From Parasporobacterium paucivorans DSM 15970 (GTDB lineage: Bacteria > Bacillota > Clostridia > Lachnospirales > Lachnospiraceae), in NCBI RefSeq assembly GCF_900141895.1, contig NZ_FQYT01000024.1, positions 1-46,179 of the forward strand: a DNA stretch of 46,179 bases, in the 5' to 3' direction. A model generated the notes under the pieces. That model was not told the DNA's origin. It made no database searches and saw only the letters and a list, made by a program, of their open reading frames with translations. Shown one piece after another: positions 32,188 through 40,701 of this stretch. The stretch's first letter is position 1. Each line of letters starts with the position of its first letter. The position numbers were made by a program, and so were the translations under genes.

Positions 32188-32763
32188 AATATCACCTCAG
32201 TTTCCTTATATTTTTCACTTTTATCTCTATCTATTATTTTATACTATGCACATTGGTTGGGCAATTCATTTCGTTCATGGGGGCAGGGATTTTCTGGCCG
32301 GGTGGAACCAGATATTTGGGTTCTCGATCAATAATATGGTATCCGACCCAGAATCTTGCGAGAAATGTCATTACTCTGTCGACTTTTTAGCAACTTCCGT
32401 CATGACAACCGGCATTTCATTCGTATTTATCTTACAACAAACATTCTGGGGCCTCACGGCGATCCACAATTTGAAATAAAGTGGGAAAATGATATCGAGA
32501 AAGGTTTTGCGCCTAAATTCAAAAAAGATACAGGCGATTCCAAAAATGCAGAAATCGCCTGTATCTTCTTTTCTTCTTCTTCGATTGGTCTATACAAGTA
32601 CTTTTTGTTTAAAAATCCGACAATGACAAATAAGGGTCTGTCCACAATGCTTGGCAAAACATTGAAATACTCTTTATTTGATTTCTGGGAGAACGTGAGG
32701 TTTCAGACAGTAATTTGAAGTATCAATTCACAAGCACACTTGCCTCAAATATTTTCATTCACA
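32188..32763. other. Gene-free region between kinase and esterase genes
   Basis: Five hundred seventy-six bases with no recognisable gene. Short plus-strand frames exist (32239-32479 and 32356-32718) but have no ribosome binding site or family likeness. A CGTTCATGGGGGCAGGG motif near 32273 may be a degraded REP copy. The hairpin at 32525-32567 is the only strong structure. Confidence 0.5.
32525..32567 (+). terminator. Strong hairpin followed by pyrimidine tract
   Basis: A perfect 15-bp stem (AAGATACAGGCGATT with AATCGCCTGTATCTT) around 13 bases, followed by CTTTTCTTCTTC. It has the form of a plus-strand terminator although no plus-strand gene precedes it, so it may mark a lost gene or be a relic of a mobile element. 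Confidence 0.6.
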
Positions 32764-33801
32764 TCACTTTAAGACACCGTCCAGGAACGAAAACACTTTA
32801 TCCAGATTTTCCTGCGTTCCAAACTCTGATGTGCCATGACCGGCACCATCAATAAGCTCGATTCCCACTTTGTCTTCTCCAAGTGCTTCCTTAAGCAGCT
32901 CTGCGAAATCGACGGATTGCTGCGTCGGTACGTTTCCGTCCGCGGTTCCATGTTCAACAAAGAAAGAAGGTGCGTCACTGGCATCCATTGTGTTTACATA
33001 GGTAGCCGGATTAGCCTGTTGTGTCAGTTCTTCATCAAGGGTGATCAGCTGCCCGATGTATTTGCTTTCCGGAGAATTTTCGGAAGAAGTTTTGTCAACA
33101 CCCATCATAACCGTACGCGTAATGCCGCTTTCTTCAAACTGCTGGTCCATCGCAAGGAAGTCCAGCGGGCCGAACCAGTCAACAACCGCCTGTACGGCTG
33201 AAGAATACTCAAGGTTCTCAAGATTATCGTTTTCCCCGATTCCTTCCAGGTCTCCTGTGGTTCCGAGCATAGCGGCAATATTTCCTCCTGCGCTTCCGCC
33301 CCATACCGCAATGTTTTCGGCATCAAGGTTATACTCTTCCGCATTTGCTTTTATCCAGCGGATAGCGGCCTTGGCATCGTTGATGGCCGCGGGGAAAATG
33401 GCCTCACCGGAGAGACGGTAATTCACGCTTACGACTGCATATCCGTAATTCACTCCCTCAATCATGGAGCTCACATCTCCACCAGTTGAGCTTCCCAGCA
33501 TAAAGGCTCCTCCATGGAAAGCCACAATAACAGGATAGGGTTCGCTGCTTTCTTCCTCCGGAAGATAAATATCAAGAGTCTGCGTATCAGACTGTGTGCC
33601 ATAAGCAATGCCTGTATACTGGTTGGTAATCCAGGAGGTATCCAGACTGCTTTGACCGAGGCCGCCTGTCGGCGTTTTTTCGGCCACGGTCGTTTCAGCT
33701 TCCGTTTCCTGCTGAGTTTCTGTATTATCGGCCGTTGACCCGCATGCTGCCAGGGAAAGAGTCAGTAGTAATGCTGATGCTATAGCAAGTATTTTTTTCA
33801 T
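32764..33801 (-). CDS. Esterase lipoprotein (alpha/beta hydrolase)
   Basis: A 345-residue surface lipoprotein. Residues 1-20 end LSLAAC, a perfect lipobox; an acidic Thr/Glu-rich linker follows (about 22-50). The domain has the HSL/BD-FAE esterase features: oxyanion motif AFHGGAF (about 103), nucleophile GGSAGG (about 180), a candidate Asp in HGTADGNVP and the His in GAGHGT (about 322). It should cleave acyl, acetyl or feruloyl esters outside the cell. The ATG at 33801 has AAAGGAG upstream; the longer frame has no site. A TATAAT at about 33834 could be the promoter. Monocistronic. Confidence 0.9.
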   Translation of the reverse strand: MKKILAIASALLLTLSLAACGSTADNTETQQETEAETTVAEKTPTGGLGQSSLDTSWITNQYTGIAYGTQSDTQTLDIYLPEEESSEPYPVIVAFHGGAFMLGSSTGGDVSSMIEGVNYGYAVVSVNYRLSGEAIFPAAINDAKAAIRWIKANAEEYNLDAENIAVWGGSAGGNIAAMLGTTGDLEGIGENDNLENLEYSSAVQAVVDWFGPLDFLAMDQQFEESGITRTVMMGVDKTSSENSPESKYIGQLITLDEELTQQANPATYVNTMDASDAPSFFVEHGTADGNVPTQQSVDFAELLKEALGEDKVGIELIDGAGHGTSEFGTQENLDKVFSFLDGVLK

Positions 33802-33924
33802 GCTTGTATCTCCTTTGAATTTATTTATACAAAGAATTATACATTTCGATTGTGGCGCAAAAATGGCGGAAAAGGGAATATATTCGCACAAAGATCGAAC
33901 AAAACGGCCTCCGTTCCCTTTCCC

Positions 33925-35157
33925 TCATGCTATGGCAACTGTAAATGTGAACACCGTTCCCCTTCCGGGCTGGCTTTGAACCCGGATCCGTTCTTTCAAT
34001 CCGGCCGTGATTTCTTCAGCAATTGCCAGCCCCAGCCCGCTGCCCTTTGAATTATGTGCCGTATCCCCTTTGTAAAAGCGATCAAAAACATAAGGAAGAA
34101 TATCTTTTTCAATTCCGACTCCGTTGTCGCTCACAGAAATAACCGCTTTGCCCCCATGGACCCGGGCATCCAGCCTGATTTCACCTTCCTCGCCCACAAA
34201 TTTCACCGCATTGTCCAGCAAGATGACCAGGAGCTGCGAAACACGCTCTTTATTGGTAAAAAGCGGCGGAAGATTATTGATACGCTCGGAAACCGAAAGC
34301 CCTATCCCCATGTCATCGCAAAGCATTTTGTATTTTTTACAGACCGGCAGGAAAATTTCCTCCGCATCCAACTTTGCAAGGACAAAATCCATCTTTCCAC
34401 TTTGTATTTTCGAAAGGTCAAGGACGTCCATCACGAGATTTTCAAGACGGCTGTTCTCCGCAAGAATTATGTCGTAGTAACGCTGTTTCGTTTCCTCATC
34501 CTTTACCATGTTGTCCGCAAGCGTCTCTGTCAGCGCCCTGACCGAGGCGATGGGTGATTTCAATTCATGACTTATATTGGCGATATAGTTTCTTCTGGTC
34601 TCTTCCAGTTCCCTGACCTGAACTATATACTGGCGGAAGAAAACACCAATCAGCAGCAGACCCACAGCAAGTGTTGCCCCAAACACCAAAAAGAATCCCC
34701 AAAGCGTTCCACTATAGACAGATGCCGGCATCAAAATGAAGAGCCCGCCTATTGTGGCCCCATCTCTTACCATTGGCACACCAACCACCACAGAGACAGA
34801 CGGAAGTCCGTCCACCCTTTCCAATGCGGAAACGGTCTGAGATGTCAGAAGCTTTGGCATGTATTTATTTGCTAGGGTGTCGAAATCCACTTCATATATG
34901 AATTCCACATCCTGATGACCGATCGCAATTTCCTTGCCGTAAAGATCATACAGCCTGATAATCATGCTGTCTGGTACCTGCACTGTCTGCCCATCGGCGT
35001 ATGCATCTGCCATCTGTTTTGCCTGCGGGGCAAGCTCCTCCAGTTTGCTCTGCATATAAAAATGGCGAATGGCAAGGCTTCCGGCAAGCTGACCGAAAGC
35101 AAAAAGGATTGCAATCGCAATGAACAAATTGATTTTTTTCGAAAATACTTTAATCAT
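33925..35157 (-). CDS. Sensor histidine kinase
   Basis: A 410-residue membrane kinase: helix 1 (about 10-30), an extracytoplasmic sensor region (about 32-150), helix 2 (about 152-174), then DHp and catalytic domains. H-box SHELKSPIAS (phosphorylated His about 196), N-box LLDNAVKF, G1 DNGVGI, F-box FDRFYKG and G2 GSGLGLAIA are all intact. It resembles PhoR-type kinases. The start overlaps the stop of the response regulator gene by four bases (ATGA), so both are translated together. The signal is unknown. Confidence 0.93.
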   Translation of the reverse strand: MIKVFSKKINLFIAIAILFAFGQLAGSLAIRHFYMQSKLEELAPQAKQMADAYADGQTVQVPDSMIIRLYDLYGKEIAIGHQDVEFIYEVDFDTLANKYMPKLLTSQTVSALERVDGLPSVSVVVGVPMVRDGATIGGLFILMPASVYSGTLWGFFLVFGATLAVGLLLIGVFFRQYIVQVRELEETRRNYIANISHELKSPIASVRALTETLADNMVKDEETKQRYYDIILAENSRLENLVMDVLDLSKIQSGKMDFVLAKLDAEEIFLPVCKKYKMLCDDMGIGLSVSERINNLPPLFTNKERVSQLLVILLDNAVKFVGEEGEIRLDARVHGGKAVISVSDNGVGIEKDILPYVFDRFYKGDTAHNSKGSGLGLAIAEEITAGLKERIRVQSQPGRGTVFTFTVAIA

Positions 35158-35831
35158 AATATCTCAAATTTATAGCCCACGCCATAAACTGCCTTAATCG
35201 CGAAATGAACATCATCTATTGCCAGCTTTTGACGAAGCCTCTTAATCTGTGTATCAACCACTCTTGCATCCCCGTAATAATCGTACCCCCACACCTTGTT
35301 CAGAATCTGCTCTCTGGACAGAACTTTCCCCTGATTGCTTGCAAGACAATAGAGCGTCTCAATTTCTTTCGGAGTGAATTCTATTTTCACATCATGGACA
35401 AAGGCGGAGTATGCCTCCATGTCAATAGAAAGTTCGGCGAACCGCACTTTCTTTTCAATTTTAGGGGTTGTTCTCTTCAGTATTGTTTTTATCCTTGTCA
35501 CGACCTCACGGGGAGAAAATGGTTTGGTTACATAGTCGTCCGCGCCAAGTTCAAGTCCGATGATTCGATCCAATTCCTCACTTTTTGCACTGAGCATCAA
35601 AATGGGCACATCGCTTGTCTTCCGGATTTCCCTGCATACATCCGTTCCGAACATTTTAGGCAGCATAATATCAAGTATTACCATATCGAAATGTCGCTGC
35701 TGCAGCTGTTCCAGTCCTTTTTCCCCGTCATATACTGACACCACGTTGATATTTTCCGCATTCAGGTACGCAGAAATGCTCTCATGGACAGCCACATTGT
35801 CGTCACAAATTAGGACAGTAAGATTTCTCAA
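35154..35831 (-). CDS. OmpR/PhoB-family response regulator
   Basis: A 225-residue two-domain regulator. The receiver has the acidic pair ICDDN, phosphoacceptor in MVILDIMLPKM (about residue 54), Thr/Ser in LMLSAKS and Lys in DDYVTKPFS; the C-terminal winged helix (about 128-225) has EFTPKEIETLYCLASNQGKV and VDTQIKRLRQKL. I place the start at the TTG at 35831, seven bases after AGGAGG; the TTG at 35837 is too close to that site. It precedes and overlaps the kinase gene. REP copy R7 lies upstream. Confidence 0.92.
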   Translation of the reverse strand: MRNLTVLICDDNVAVHESISAYLNAENINVVSVYDGEKGLEQLQQRHFDMVILDIMLPKMFGTDVCREIRKTSDVPILMLSAKSEELDRIIGLELGADDYVTKPFSPREVVTRIKTILKRTTPKIEKKVRFAELSIDMEAYSAFVHDVKIEFTPKEIETLYCLASNQGKVLSREQILNKVWGYDYYGDARVVDTQIKRLRQKLAIDDVHFAIKAVYGVGYKFEIL

Positions 35832-35946
35832 TTTCAAACCTCCTGGTATTATGTCTTCTTTCTACATAATATTATCATCAAATTATGCAGAATTCAATTT
35901 CTTTAGGCGTAAGAAAGAGAAATTACTATTATGGGGAATATAAAAC

Positions 35947-35967
35947 CTGTTCATGGTGTCAGGTAGG
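35947..35967 (+). repeat. REP-like repeat copy R7 (degraded)
   Basis: CTGTTCATGGTGTCAGGTAGG, with the last hairpin bases changed; a second partial GGTGCCAGGGGTC follows at once. It leads into the decayed secreted-protein copy, as R10 leads into the better copy at 45383. Confidence 0.65.
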
Positions 35968-36016
35968 TGGTGCCAGGGGTCAATGTCTCAATTGGGCAAC
36001 AAGAAGTATCTTTTTC

Positions 36017-36287
36017 GTGGCATTTGTTTGGTAATCCAGTAAAATATTTACATAACACTAAAAGGAGGAGCAAAACGCCCCAAAACTTACGCAGTTTTCC
36101 GACATGTTTTTTCTTGCTATTTTTAGCGTTCTTCGCAGTTCTCACATCCCAGGTACAGGCCTCGGCCGGCACCTGGAACCAGGAAGGGTATTACGATATT
36201 TCCTGGTATGATCCATCCGTTTCTTCTTTCTCCATCTCCACCGCTTCTGATCTAGCCGGCCTGTTAATATCTGCCTTGCGTGGCTAG
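36017..36287 (+). pseudogene. Decayed copy of the secreted GLUG-like protein, with promoter
   Basis: A relic of the gene at 45383. Promoter-like GTGGCA-17-TAAAAT (36017-36045) and AAGGAGG are kept, but the start codon is ACG (36075) where the other copy has ATG. The frame then reads PQNLRSFPTCFFLLFLAFFAV (signal peptide, quoted from residue 2), ASAGTWNQEGYYDISWY and SFSISTASDLAGL before homology ends and a stop comes at 36285. The other copy continues with IRLEGNINLTG and repeat motifs. Truncation plus loss of the start codon makes this non-functional. Confidence 0.8.
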
Positions 36288-36387
36288 AGATAATAACCAA
36301 TCTGGGTGAATCCCTGAAAGGTACAAGAAAAAAAAGCCCGCCAGACGTAGGACGGACAAAACTAATGATGGAGTATGTCCATTCACA

Positions 36388-36621
36388 TTATTCGGAAGAT
36401 ATTTCAATAGCTGATATATCCGAATCCGCCAATATCAGATTCGACCATGCCGCAATGATTCGATTTCTTCTCGGAAAATAGCTCTTTTCAGGTTGGACTC
36501 CCTGTTCATATTCAGACAATAATAATCCTGTTTCTTCTATTCGTTTCATGAGCAGTTTATGTTCGCTTGGATAACAGATATCGAGCCCATGACCTAAAAC
36601 CGCTATTGTACAATTATAATC
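36388..36621 (-). pseudogene. dprA: dprA fragment (DNA-processing protein A)
   Basis: The 77-codon minus-strand frame begins CTIAVLGHGLDICYPSEHKLL, continues GLLLSEYEQGVQP, then YFPRRNRIIAAWSNLILAD, and matches the Rossmann-like core of DprA, the protein that loads RecA on incoming single-stranded DNA (VLGxGLDxxYPxxN, SEYPxGxxP and FPxRNRII). A stop precedes it and the C-terminal part (the SG-T region) is gone, so it is a remnant. The same DNA read on the plus strand faintly resembles an AraC helix-turn-helix, but DprA is the better fit. Region 36622-36661 holds nothing. Confidence 0.75.
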
Positions 36622-36661
36622 TTATCGAAAACAGTTCTGTGGCCGAATCAAATCAAAGGAA

Positions 36662-37552
36662 TCAATATGTTTCTTCAGGATACAAAGCGATGCATAAGTC
36701 AATGATTTTTTTCATTTGTGCGGTTATATACTTGTTTTTATGATAAGCAATCTTGAATGTACGAAAAAAGCGTACTCCTTCGATGGGCTTTACTATCAAA
36801 GCTCCGGATTCCATTTCTTTTTCTACGGCACGTTTTGAAATGACTGAAATGCCCAACCCGGCAATTACCGCAGCTTTTATGGTGTCCGTATTATTACATA
36901 TCCAGGTAACCTTCCACGAAAGCTGATGTGCCGTCATCACATCTTCGAATGTTTTGCGTGTTCCGCTGCCATGCTCACGTAAAATAAAATCCTCTTTTTC
37001 CACTTCGTCCGGAGAGATCACTGACAAATCCGCAAACCGATGATTATTACTGCATATGAGCACCAGCTCATCGTTCATAAAGGGTGTGCTCAGGATATCC
37101 TGAGAAGTTATTTCCCCTTCCACTATGCCAATATCAGTCTTGTCCATAAGCAGCCTCTTTTGTATTTGTTTGGTATTGTCTTCATAGGCTTCAATGTCGA
37201 CAGATGGGTTTGCTTGTCTGAACGTAGAGACGAGAGCCGGAAGCACAGTCGCCCCAACTGTGACGCTGGCTCCGAGCCGAATCAGACCTGTCTCATGCAA
37301 GCTTTTCATATCTTTTTCAATATCAGCGTTCATTCGAACCATATGCTGTGCATACATGAGAAGCTTTTCCCCCGCCTGCGTCAGGTAAAGTTTGCGTGAA
37401 AGCCGCTCGAACAGCCGGACATCATAATGTTTCTCAAGTTCGGCAACTGCCTGGCTGACAGCAGATTGGGACATATAAAGTGATTCTGCTGCCATTGTCA
37501 TGTTCATAGCTTCACAAACGGACACAAATATCTTAAAATGCCGGATTGTCAT
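36662..37552 (-). CDS. LysR-family transcriptional regulator
   Basis: A 296-residue LysR regulator with helix-turn-helix MNMTMAAESLYMSQSAVSQA (residues ~16-35) and effector domain about 90-290. The protein is of the CysB/YeiE-like type often divergent from YeiH transporters. It is transcribed away from the transporter gene at 37662, with a palindrome in the shared gap. It probably controls both genes. The start at 37552 has GGAAGG-type purines a few bases upstream. Effector unknown; sulfite or sulfate compounds are likely from the neighbour's family. Confidence 0.88.
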   Translation of the reverse strand: MTIRHFKIFVSVCEAMNMTMAAESLYMSQSAVSQAVAELEKHYDVRLFERLSRKLYLTQAGEKLLMYAQHMVRMNADIEKDMKSLHETGLIRLGASVTVGATVLPALVSTFRQANPSVDIEAYEDNTKQIQKRLLMDKTDIGIVEGEITSQDILSTPFMNDELVLICSNNHRFADLSVISPDEVEKEDFILREHGSGTRKTFEDVMTAHQLSWKVTWICNNTDTIKAAVIAGLGISVISKRAVEKEMESGALIVKPIEGVRFFRTFKIAYHKNKYITAQMKKIIDLCIALYPEETY

Positions 37553-37567
37553 AATATCCTTCCTTTG

Positions 37568-37583
37568 ATAAGTATTTACTTAT
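37568..37583. promoter_or_regulatory. Palindromic operator candidate of the LysR/YeiH pair
   Basis: A perfect 7-2-7 palindrome, ATAAGTA-TT-TACTTAT, with a further half site (TTACTTATC) at about 37607. It lies 16 bases from the LysR start and 79 from the transporter start, as expected for autoregulated divergent LysR control. Confidence 0.6.
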
Positions 37584-37661
37584 AATATTGATATGATAAT
37601 AATATTTTACTTATCTCATGTCAAGGAATATGATATTAGACATACAGGAGGATATTCTCAT

Positions 37662-38660
37662 ATGAAAACAATCATTAGTATATTACCAGGAATTCTGATT
37701 TCTTTCGCCATTGCCGTTCCGTCATGGTTGCTTGGAAAATCCTATCCCATCATCGGAAGCCCGGTACTTGGTATCCTGTTTGGCATGATATTGTCTTTCT
37801 GGAAACGGCCGGCCATTTTTGATGACGGAATCAAATATTCATCAAAAAAACTTCTCCAATACTCCATAATATTGCTCGGCTTCGATATGAATCTGTTCAA
37901 TGTTTTTAAAGTCGGCAGTGAGACATTCATATTAATGTGTTTTACCCTGACTGCAGCATTTGTCACAGCCTTTATCGCCGGTAAACTGCTAAAAGTTGAA
38001 GGAAAAACCACCATCCTGATTGGAGTCGGCACCTCCATCTGCGGCGGTTCGGCAATTGCAGCGACTGCTCCGGTCATACATGCCGACGATGATAATGTGG
38101 CCCACTCCATTTCAACAATCTTTCTATTCAACGTAATTGCAGCATTTTTGTTTCCTTTTCTGGGGCATGTGCTGGGAATGAGCGACTACAGCTTCGGACT
38201 TTGGACCGGAACCGCAGTGAATGATACGTCTTCGGTTGTAGCGGCAGGATATACATTCAGCAATGCGGCAGGTAATCTCGCCGTTATTGTCAAGCTGACG
38301 AGGACACTCATGATCATCCCGGTAACTCTTTTCCTCGCGCTATATACCTCAAAAAAAACGTCCGGCACCAGATCCGGAAACCGCTACAGTATCGCGAAGA
38401 TTTTCCCCTGGTTTGTGCTCGGGTTTGCAATAGCCTCCGTTGTCAACACCTTCCTGCCCTTGCCGCAGGGTTTGGGAAGTTCGCTTGCTCAAATAGGAAA
38501 GTTTGTCATAGTTATGGCAATGGCTTCAGTCGGTCTGAACACCAATGTAGTCAAGCTCATCAAAGGCGGCAACAGGCCGATTCTACTGGGATTTATCTGC
38601 TGGGCCGTTTTATCCCTGACCTCTCTCATCGTACAGTCTGCAATTTTAAGTACACGGTAA
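37662..38660 (+). CDS. yeiH: YeiH-family putative sulfate/sulfite exporter
   Basis: A 332-residue, about ten-helix membrane protein of the PF03601 (YeiH/UPF0324) family. Conserved features: GILFGMIL, KKLLQYSIILLGFDMNL, GVGTSICGGSAIAATAPVI (about 120-140) and TGTAVNDTSSVVAAG (about 190-205). Members have been annotated as putative sulfate exporters. The ATG at 37662 has AGGAGG ten bases upstream; an in-frame ATG at 37593 lies in the operator region. Divergent from the LysR gene, as in many genomes. Confidence 0.88.
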   Translation: MKTIISILPGILISFAIAVPSWLLGKSYPIIGSPVLGILFGMILSFWKRPAIFDDGIKYSSKKLLQYSIILLGFDMNLFNVFKVGSETFILMCFTLTAAFVTAFIAGKLLKVEGKTTILIGVGTSICGGSAIAATAPVIHADDDNVAHSISTIFLFNVIAAFLFPFLGHVLGMSDYSFGLWTGTAVNDTSSVVAAGYTFSNAAGNLAVIVKLTRTLMIIPVTLFLALYTSKKTSGTRSGNRYSIAKIFPWFVLGFAIASVVNTFLPLPQGLGSSLAQIGKFVIVMAMASVGLNTNVVKLIKGGNRPILLGFICWAVLSLTSLIVQSAILSTR

Positions 38661-38668
38661 ATAATCGG

Positions 38669-38820
38669 AGGTACAAATCCATTATCCGTGAATGCAACAA
38701 CAGCGGCATGCCGAAGAAATCCTGGATGTCTGCAAATAACATTAACGAGAAGCAGTTCTACTGCTGGCAGCGCCGTGTCCGGGAAGAAGCTTTCCAAGAG
38801 TTGCCAGCATTACGGCCTTT
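38669..38820 (+). pseudogene. IS66-family OrfA-like relic
   Basis: The plus strand encodes KSIIRECNNSGMPKKSWMSA followed by NINEKQFYCWQRRVREEAF, matching the short accessory protein of IS66 elements (ECRxSGMxxxxWCxENGIxxxxYYYWxRRLR). There is no start codon and the frame leads into the convergent beta-CASP gene, so only a fragment remains. No other IS66 gene adjoins it, but a possible tnpC relic lies at 45045. Confidence 0.7.
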
Positions 38821-40470
38821 TCAGGATTCTTCCTTTGTAACTAAATTTCCAAGCTTCATCGTTGTTTTTTCCAGTTCAATAATTGTATTTGAAATCTCGT
38901 TCATCCTGTCAGCGGATATGCCTCTATCTTCAGCAAGATTCGCATTATGGACTATGGCCTCGAATTCTTCATGAACTTTGGCAAGTTTGTCCCTTAACTT
39001 AAACATCTCTACACCTTTGGAAACTCTGTTTTTGACATCATCAATGCTGATTCTGACATCCGCATCCAGATTATACTCTGATACATCCTCAACGACCGTG
39101 CAGTCATATCCAAGAACCTGTTTTACTGTACTTGCGAATGCGTGCTTTGCATCCTCTTCTCCATGCACAAGGAAAACTTTTTGAGGCAGCTTTTTGAATC
39201 CGGTAATCCATTCTAACAGTCCATTCTTGTCCGCATGGCCGGATAAACCTTCCAGGCTGTAAATTTCAGCGCTCACATGAATCTTTTCTCCGAAGATGTG
39301 CACATCCTTATCTCCATTTACTATGGATCTGCCAAGTGTGCCTTCTGCCTGATATCCAACAATAATGATGCTGGATTTTGGATTCCAAAGGTTATGTTTC
39401 AGATGATGTTTTATCCTGCCCGCATCGCACATTCCGCTGGCGGAAATAATAATCTTAGGGTCCTTAATAAAGTTTAACTCCTTTGATTCATCACTTGTTC
39501 TGGTAAACCTCAAATTCTTGAAATCAAGGGGATTGTCGCCTTTGAGAATATAGTCCCTGGTCTCATCGTCAAAGTCCTCGGTATGCCTGCGGAATATTTC
39601 GGTAGCGCTTGTTGCCATAGGGCTGTCGACATATACCATGACATTTTTCAATGCACTTTCACATTCCTTATCCTGATCATAGTATCTATTTAAATGATAT
39701 ATGAGTTCCTGTGTCCTGCCGACTGCAAACGAAGGAATCACTACTGTTCCGCCTCTTTTTATTGTCTTCAATATAATTTGAATAAACTTATCCAGACTAT
39801 CTCTACTGGATTCATGCGTTCTGTTTCCGTATGTTGTTTCCATAATTAGATAATCCGCTTCTTCTACCATTGTAGGATCCCTTAAAATTGGAGCATTTCT
39901 CATGCCAAGGTCACCAGAGAATACAAGCTTGGAAATCTTATCACCTTCTCTGATCCACAATTCTACTATTGCCGATCCCAAAATGTGTCCCGCATCAAGA
40001 AACCTTAATCTTATATCCGGATTGATATCGATAAACTGTTCATACAAAACCGGCTTCAAATATTGCAATGATTCAGCAGCATCATTCATTGTAAAAAGCG
40101 GTTCAACCAGAGCTCTTCCTTGCCTTCTCGCCTTCTTGTTGCCCCATTCCGCTTCCATTTCATGAATATGTCCGCTGTCTTTCAGCATAATGTCCACCAA
40201 GTCTGCCGTCGCGTCGGTACAATAGATTTTTCCCCTGAACCCTCGGTTTGTAAGGAGCGGTATTCTTCCACAATGGTCAATGTGGGCATGACTTAAAATC
40301 ATAAAATCGATTTCAGCTGGATCAAAACCCAGATCTCCAAAATTCAATTTTTCTAATGTTTTACCACCTTGAAACTGTCCGCAATCCAACAGAAACGTAT
40401 ATTTATCCGTTGTGATAAGATGACAAGATCCGGTAACAGACATAGCTGCTCCTAAAAACTTAACATTCAT
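38821..40470 (-). CDS. MBL-fold beta-CASP ribonuclease
   Basis: A 549-residue metallo-beta-lactamase-fold nuclease of the YSH1/CPSF-like beta-CASP group. Zinc motif LSHAHIDHCG (about residue 58), DAGHILGSA and FSGDLG are present, then METTYGNRTH, a central beta-CASP insert with VYVDSPMATSA and ASGMCDAGRIKHHL, and a final LSGHADKNGLLEW. The C-terminal ~70 residues form a charged helix. It probably trims or degrades RNA. The ATG at 40470 has GGAGGAG seven bases before it; the longer frame from 40542 lacks a site. Length is usual. It converges on the IS66 relic. Confidence 0.9.
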   Translation of the reverse strand: MNVKFLGAAMSVTGSCHLITTDKYTFLLDCGQFQGGKTLEKLNFGDLGFDPAEIDFMILSHAHIDHCGRIPLLTNRGFRGKIYCTDATADLVDIMLKDSGHIHEMEAEWGNKKARRQGRALVEPLFTMNDAAESLQYLKPVLYEQFIDINPDIRLRFLDAGHILGSAIVELWIREGDKISKLVFSGDLGMRNAPILRDPTMVEEADYLIMETTYGNRTHESSRDSLDKFIQIILKTIKRGGTVVIPSFAVGRTQELIYHLNRYYDQDKECESALKNVMVYVDSPMATSATEIFRRHTEDFDDETRDYILKGDNPLDFKNLRFTRTSDESKELNFIKDPKIIISASGMCDAGRIKHHLKHNLWNPKSSIIIVGYQAEGTLGRSIVNGDKDVHIFGEKIHVSAEIYSLEGLSGHADKNGLLEWITGFKKLPQKVFLVHGEEDAKHAFASTVKQVLGYDCTVVEDVSEYNLDADVRISIDDVKNRVSKGVEMFKLRDKLAKVHEEFEAIVHNANLAEDRGISADRMNEISNTIIELEKTTMKLGNLVTKEES

Positions 40471-40701
40471 AGACATCTCCTCCATGTAAAACGTATTTAT
40501 CATAATTATCAGGCAAACTATCGTAATTTGATTATATATCAAAATTAAATGTTCGGCAACGCATCTTAATTGTCACAAACTTCTGGCGATTGTGGAGTGT
40601 GGATAGCATACCGGCTTCTATGAAACCAAAAAAGCTATTGTACTTGCCGTCATCGACAACATCCATTTTTATAGCAATTTTCGACCTCATAGACACAAGA
40701 A
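40471..40701. other. Gene-free gap upstream of the beta-CASP gene
   Basis: These 231 bases carry the beta-CASP ribosome binding site and AT-rich upstream DNA. A 44-codon minus-strand frame from about 40672 (MDVVDDGKYNSFFGFIEAG) lacks a ribosome binding site and family match. I see nothing else. Confidence 0.45.

Noticed and set aside
32239-32479. Plus-strand frame as a small membrane protein gene
   Set aside because: No ribosome binding site, no family likeness and no coding-type composition; the nearby terminator alone is not enough.
36366-36480. AraC-type helix-turn-helix on the plus strand (YVHSHYSEDISIADI)
   Set aside because: The minus-strand frame of the same DNA is open for 77 codons and contains several ordered DprA motifs including FPRRNRII; the AraC likeness is short and has no continuation.
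40540-40672. A 44-codon minus-strand frame
   Set aside because: No ribosome binding site or homology, and it lies in a region likely to be promoter DNA.
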